From: Trileptium ribeirensis
Lineage: Eukaryota; Nematoda; Enoplea; Enoplida; Thoracostomopsidae
Reading direction: 5' to 3'
Length of the DNA: 11,036 nt
NCBI GenBank assembly: GCA_030248225.1
Contig: JASANE010001604.1
Span: 1-11,036 of the forward strand
A program made the position numbers and the translations under genes. The notes below the pieces were generated by a model. The model did not search any database. It saw only the letters and a program-made list of their open reading frames with translations, and was not told the DNA's origin. Below are positions 8,322-11,036 of the stretch, one piece after another. Numbering within the stretch: the first letter of the stretch is position 1; the number at the start of each line of letters is the position of its first letter.

Positions 8322-8862
8322 TACCAGTTTATCTTGGTCACTGTGAAAACGGAATTTAGATTGATCTATCCTTGAAATGAGACATATCAAATTGCAGTGT
8401 TATCGTTACGTTTAAGATGAAATTTTAGAATTATTAAACCTATTTAATGCCAGAAATTTCGTGTATTATTGTATGTCACTCGCGTCAAAATCTGAAATTT
8501 ATAATGATATAGCGAAATCCTATGATTTCCACTCACATATACTTATTCAGTCAAACTAATCAGTTATTACATTACCAACTGATTTATATCATAGCTACCC
8601 CGCTAGTATGCTCAAGATCACCGCAAACCGAGTGCACAATACACGCAACAATACTACAGCCAATCCATCAAGGTTGTCACAACTCTTCGCAAGTTAAATG
8701 AACTGGTCGCTCCAGGGGTGAATTGTTTAACGTTTATTGTAGAAAAAAATAGACATGAATGACACGTTAATGCGGCGCCTACGTTATAATGACCCCATTG
8801 GAACTTTTGTCCTGTAGGCGATACCTTACCGTATAAATAGTCAGGACCACGGTCATAACGAA
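8322..8862. other. Non-coding spacer between the two 87-bp copies
   Basis: This 541-bp segment contains the fourth GAATTTAGAT repeat (8352), a 7-bp inverted repeat CGCCTAC/GTAGGCG (8776-8782 and 8814-8820), and a TATA-like TATAAATA at 8832-8839, 23 bp before the second 87-bp copy. A minus-strand frame of 78 codons spans 8654-8890 but has no recognisable product and runs into the repeat. If the flanking copies are the ends of one element, this would be its interior. It has no primer-binding site or coding content that I can identify. Confidence 0.5.
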
Positions 8863-8949
8863 CACCAATTTCTGAGGGTAAGTGACACACCAGTAGCTAC
8901 TTCATTTTTTGTTAACGGTGTGATACATACTCTTAGCTACCAGTTTCAC
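8863..8949 (+). repeat. 87-bp dispersed repeat, copy 2
   Basis: Direct copy of 8235-8321, with both boundaries at the same repeat positions. Differences are concentrated at GGGTAAGTG versus GGGAACGTG and around the GGTGTGATAC segment. The AGTAGCTACT palindrome (8892-8901) is conserved. The flanking bases differ completely from those of copy 1. Confidence 0.92.
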
Positions 8950-10474
8950 GGGAATTAACAATAACGGACGCAATCTGCAACTAGTGAAATGTATTAGTCA
9001 GTTGTATTATTTAATTTTTTAAATCTCGATATTTGTATCTAGATCACAGGCACGTTGATAAGATTATGCCGAGCACATTCATTAGAACTACGGAGAAATA
9101 ACGATGTCCTTGACACCGTCGAAACGTAGTAATATCCCAAGCTAACTACACTTGAAAATTTTTAAGAAAAGCATGGTGTTGTTTAAGACACCCTGTTGTC
9201 GAGATTGTGCCTGACACTGTATGGTATGCACAGGTTTCCAATGTTGTGAAATTATAACGTGAACGTCGCATAATATCTGTGATAATGCCATTTGCTGAAC
9301 ATTGTTCAATCGTCAGCGTTAGTACTATATGTACCTAAGCTCAAGTCAATGTGAGTGGCGTAACATAATATCTTTTATAAAAGAACGCGGGAGGTTTGAG
9401 CTCTTTGGCCTACTATAAGGCTCACAATATTAGGATAAATATAAGACTTAGGGTAACTATATTGAAGACGGTACAACCTAGTTATAGCTCACATTGTTAA
9501 GTTTGATTTAACGTGTGCGAATCGTTGCCGATTTTTTGTTCGAAAGTCAAGGATGAAATAGCTAGTGACTAATTATTTTAGTAACCTACAGGTCTGTTGA
9601 CAGGAACTGAACCTTGAGGCAAGGACTGATACCATTCATTTCTGCGTCGACCCGTTGATCTCTGCTTTTGACATCTATTTGCTGAATTGATCATAACAGC
9701 TATTATCATATATAGCGTTTCTCACCTACACCCGAGAATTCCGGAATGTAGTACATATGTTTTAGGCATAAAAACATTTAGGGTTGCATATGCGCTTTAG
9801 AAACAAAGCAGAATCATCCATGTCGGTACATGAACAAACTAGGCGAGAACGGCGGAATTAAAAAAGGCTGTTTTATGTATAACGAAAAATTACAAGTGGA
9901 GGTGAGCTTTAGACCAAGAACCTAAAACTATTACCTGCTATGGTGGATCAACTCACGGATCGATGCGTTGTAATACAGAGTCATAAGAAATTAGGTCAAG
10001 CTTGTAATTCAAATAAAGCCGTATCGCATGTTTCCAAATACACACTCCTGAGATATATGTTAATATTTTCAAAACTTATTAAAATGGTTCATCATAAGTT
10101 ATCTTCTAATAAGAAAAACCTTAATCTGTCTAAAGGTCTGTCCAATCATAGAGTTTGCGTTTTAAATTGAGTCGTTTTCTTTTTAAGACAACGCCATCAC
10201 AACAGTAAGTAATAAGCTAGAAAAGCCCTTTAGACACACAACTTTGTCGCCGATTGTATGTGTAGATATGGAGGGCAGGTAAATACAAATCAGATGCTGA
10301 GTAGCCTATAGGAACTGCAGCAACACGTGCGTAGATTTCGTGGAAGACTATTGATCAAAAATGCTTGTGGAGTATTGACGAATCATTAAGATCGAAGACA
10401 ATGTCTTTCTCCGCATAAAGCTCCTTTTACATTATTGTGTAACTCACGTCGTTGTGTGCCGGCAATGTTTCCGA
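8950..10474. other. Unique non-coding stretch
   Basis: No supported gene is present. The longest forward frame, 9940-10170 (76 codons), has no recognisable domain, no upstream signal and a composition (K, S, L, N, V) typical of chance translation of AT-rich DNA. Visible structure is limited to the palindrome at 9371-9384 and a 10-bp palindrome, ATTCCGGAAT, at 9738-9747. Confidence 0.6.
9371..9384. promoter_or_regulatory. 14-bp palindrome containing TATAAAAG on both strands
   Basis: TCTTTTATAAAAGA is a perfect palindrome, so the strong TATA-box sequence TATAAAAG reads on both strands. No open frame, initiator or other promoter element supports transcription here. In AT-rich DNA it may be chance. 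Confidence 0.25.
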
Positions 10475-10650
10475 AATTAACTAATCCACGTCACCCGGAA
10501 CAGGCGGTTTATCTGTCACCCAAAGCAGGCGGTTGTATAAATTAACTGTAACTACCAGAAGCAGGCGGTTGCGTAAAATAACTGTAACTACCCGAAGCAA
10601 GCGGTTGCGTAATTTGGCTGTAACTACCCGAAGCAGGCGGTTGTGTAACA
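10475..10650. repeat. Minisatellite, 36-bp unit, about five copies
   Basis: The core CAGGCGGTT (CAAGCGGTT in one copy) occurs at 10501, 10526, 10562, 10598 and 10634. The first interval is 25 bp and the next three are exactly 36 bp. The longer units carry an extra 11-bp segment around TGTAAATAA-like sequence, so the first pair looks like an older or shortened form. The unit length is a multiple of three and one minus-strand frame is open across three units, but it stops at TAA in the next unit and has no start or flanking coding sequence. I therefore treat it as non-coding. Confidence 0.93.
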
Positions 10651-10838
10651 GCAAAGATTTTGTAGAACTAATATCGTAATAGTTTATTCAAGTTCATAAC
10701 CGTACTACTCGCATTACGACCGGTGCCATCACTTTCATAACGTTCTAATTACAAATATTGATTCCGAAATGTGAAACTACTGCAGAATATACGTTATAAA
10801 TTGCCCGAGAAAATACGATGTGTGCACATGGCAAAACT
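10651..10838. other. Short unique spacer between the minisatellite and the hairpin cluster
   Basis: AT-rich with no gene. The only visible structure is the 8-bp palindrome TGTGCACA at 10821-10828. Confidence 0.55.
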
Positions 10839-11028
10839 GAAAACGGTTTCGATTCCGGTTTTCGATTTAAAATGAGTTCGTTTTAAATTCAGTTTCAGAA
10901 AGCTGAAATGCAAATCAATCGTTTTAAACGTCTGTTTTTAAAACGACTCGCTTTAATCAGCTTTTGGCGGCATTTCCCGAACCTGTTTTATGTTAAACAC
11001 ATACAGCTATTGTTCATCTGTGTATGTG
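10839..11028. other. Cluster of five inverted repeats
   Basis: Five stems follow one another. GAAAACGG (10839-10846) pairs with CCGGTTTTC (10855-10863), with one bulged base and a TTTCGATT loop. ATTTAAAA (10865-10872) pairs with TTTTAAAT (10881-10888), 8-nt loop. TTTCAG (10893-10898) pairs with CTGAAA (10903-10908), 4-nt loop. TCGTTTTAAA (10919-10928) pairs with TTTAAAACGA (10937-10946), ten perfect pairs and an 8-nt loop. CACATACA (10998-11005) pairs with TGTATGTG (11021-11028), 15-nt loop. The TCGTTTTAAA half-site also occurs directly at 10878-10887. No open frame overlaps. Possible readings are a structured RNA, an array of protein-binding sites or the end of a foldback element. The cluster may continue beyond the window. 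Confidence 0.55.
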
Positions 11029-11036
11029 ATCGGTTA

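Noticed and set aside
8654..8890. 78-codon minus-strand open frame as a gene
   Set aside because: It begins inside the 87-bp repeat, overlaps an inverted repeat and has no recognisable product.
8235..8949. A true LTR retrotransposon
   Set aside because: No primer-binding site, polypurine tract, target duplication or coding interior, and the repeats are shorter than normal LTRs.
9940..10170. 76-codon forward open frame as a gene
   Set aside because: No recognisable domain, no upstream signal, and a length within chance expectation for AT-rich DNA.
10475..10650. The 36-bp repeat as a CRISPR array
   Set aside because: The entire 36-bp unit is repeated with no separate spacer sequences, and no cas gene is present.
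10496..10670. Minus-strand peptide repeat encoded by the 36-bp units
   Set aside because: The open frame covers only about 45 codons, stops at TAA inside an older unit, begins after a TAG and has no start or flanking coding sequence.

Overview
This 11 kb window shows no gene that I can support. The longest open frame in any of the six frames is about 90 codons, which is about what chance gives at this base composition (by eye 35-40% GC). I recognise no protein domain, rRNA or complete tRNA. The window is dominated by tandem repeats. It reads as a repeat-rich intergenic or heterochromatin-like stretch, most likely from a eukaryotic nuclear genome. CpG dinucleotides are common in the single-copy parts (about 11 in 6481-6600), which argues against a CpG-depleted vertebrate or heavily methylated plant genome and fits an invertebrate or a protist. 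A large non-coding organellar genome cannot be excluded. I cannot name the organism.

Layout: (1) 26-3322 is a satellite array of about 25 head-to-tail copies of a 131-bp monomer. Its left half is mixed, with variant types that partly alternate. Its right half is more uniform. Both edges of the array appear to lie inside the window. (2) 3323-6910 is unique, stop-rich sequence with several compact inverted repeats and one GC-rich island (about 6081-6250). (3) 6911-7504 is a second array of 5.8 copies of a 103-bp unit. Each copy carries a tRNA box-B-like motif, a hairpin and a run of six to eight T. (4) 7505-8186 is AT-rich with nothing recognised. (5) 8187-8949 holds short GATC-containing repeats and two 87-bp direct copies, 628 bp apart and about 93% identical. 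(6) 8950-10474 is unique non-coding sequence with one 14-bp TATA palindrome. (7) 10475-10650 is a small 36-bp minisatellite. (8) 10839-11028 packs five inverted repeats into 190 bp.

The observation I find most interesting is in array 2. In its first unit, 6936-6966 has the shape of a tRNA acceptor/T-arm minihelix: a 7-bp acceptor-like stem, a 5-bp T-stem with one mismatch and a 7-nt TTCGATT loop, then a single G and T6. The other units keep the box-B-like motif and the T run, and have an A-box-like sequence about 32 bp upstream of box B. The satellite monomer of array 1 also carries a box-B match (GTTCGAATC). Both arrays may therefore derive from tRNA-like, RNA polymerase III-type sequence. 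This is inference from motifs, and no transcription can be shown from the sequence.
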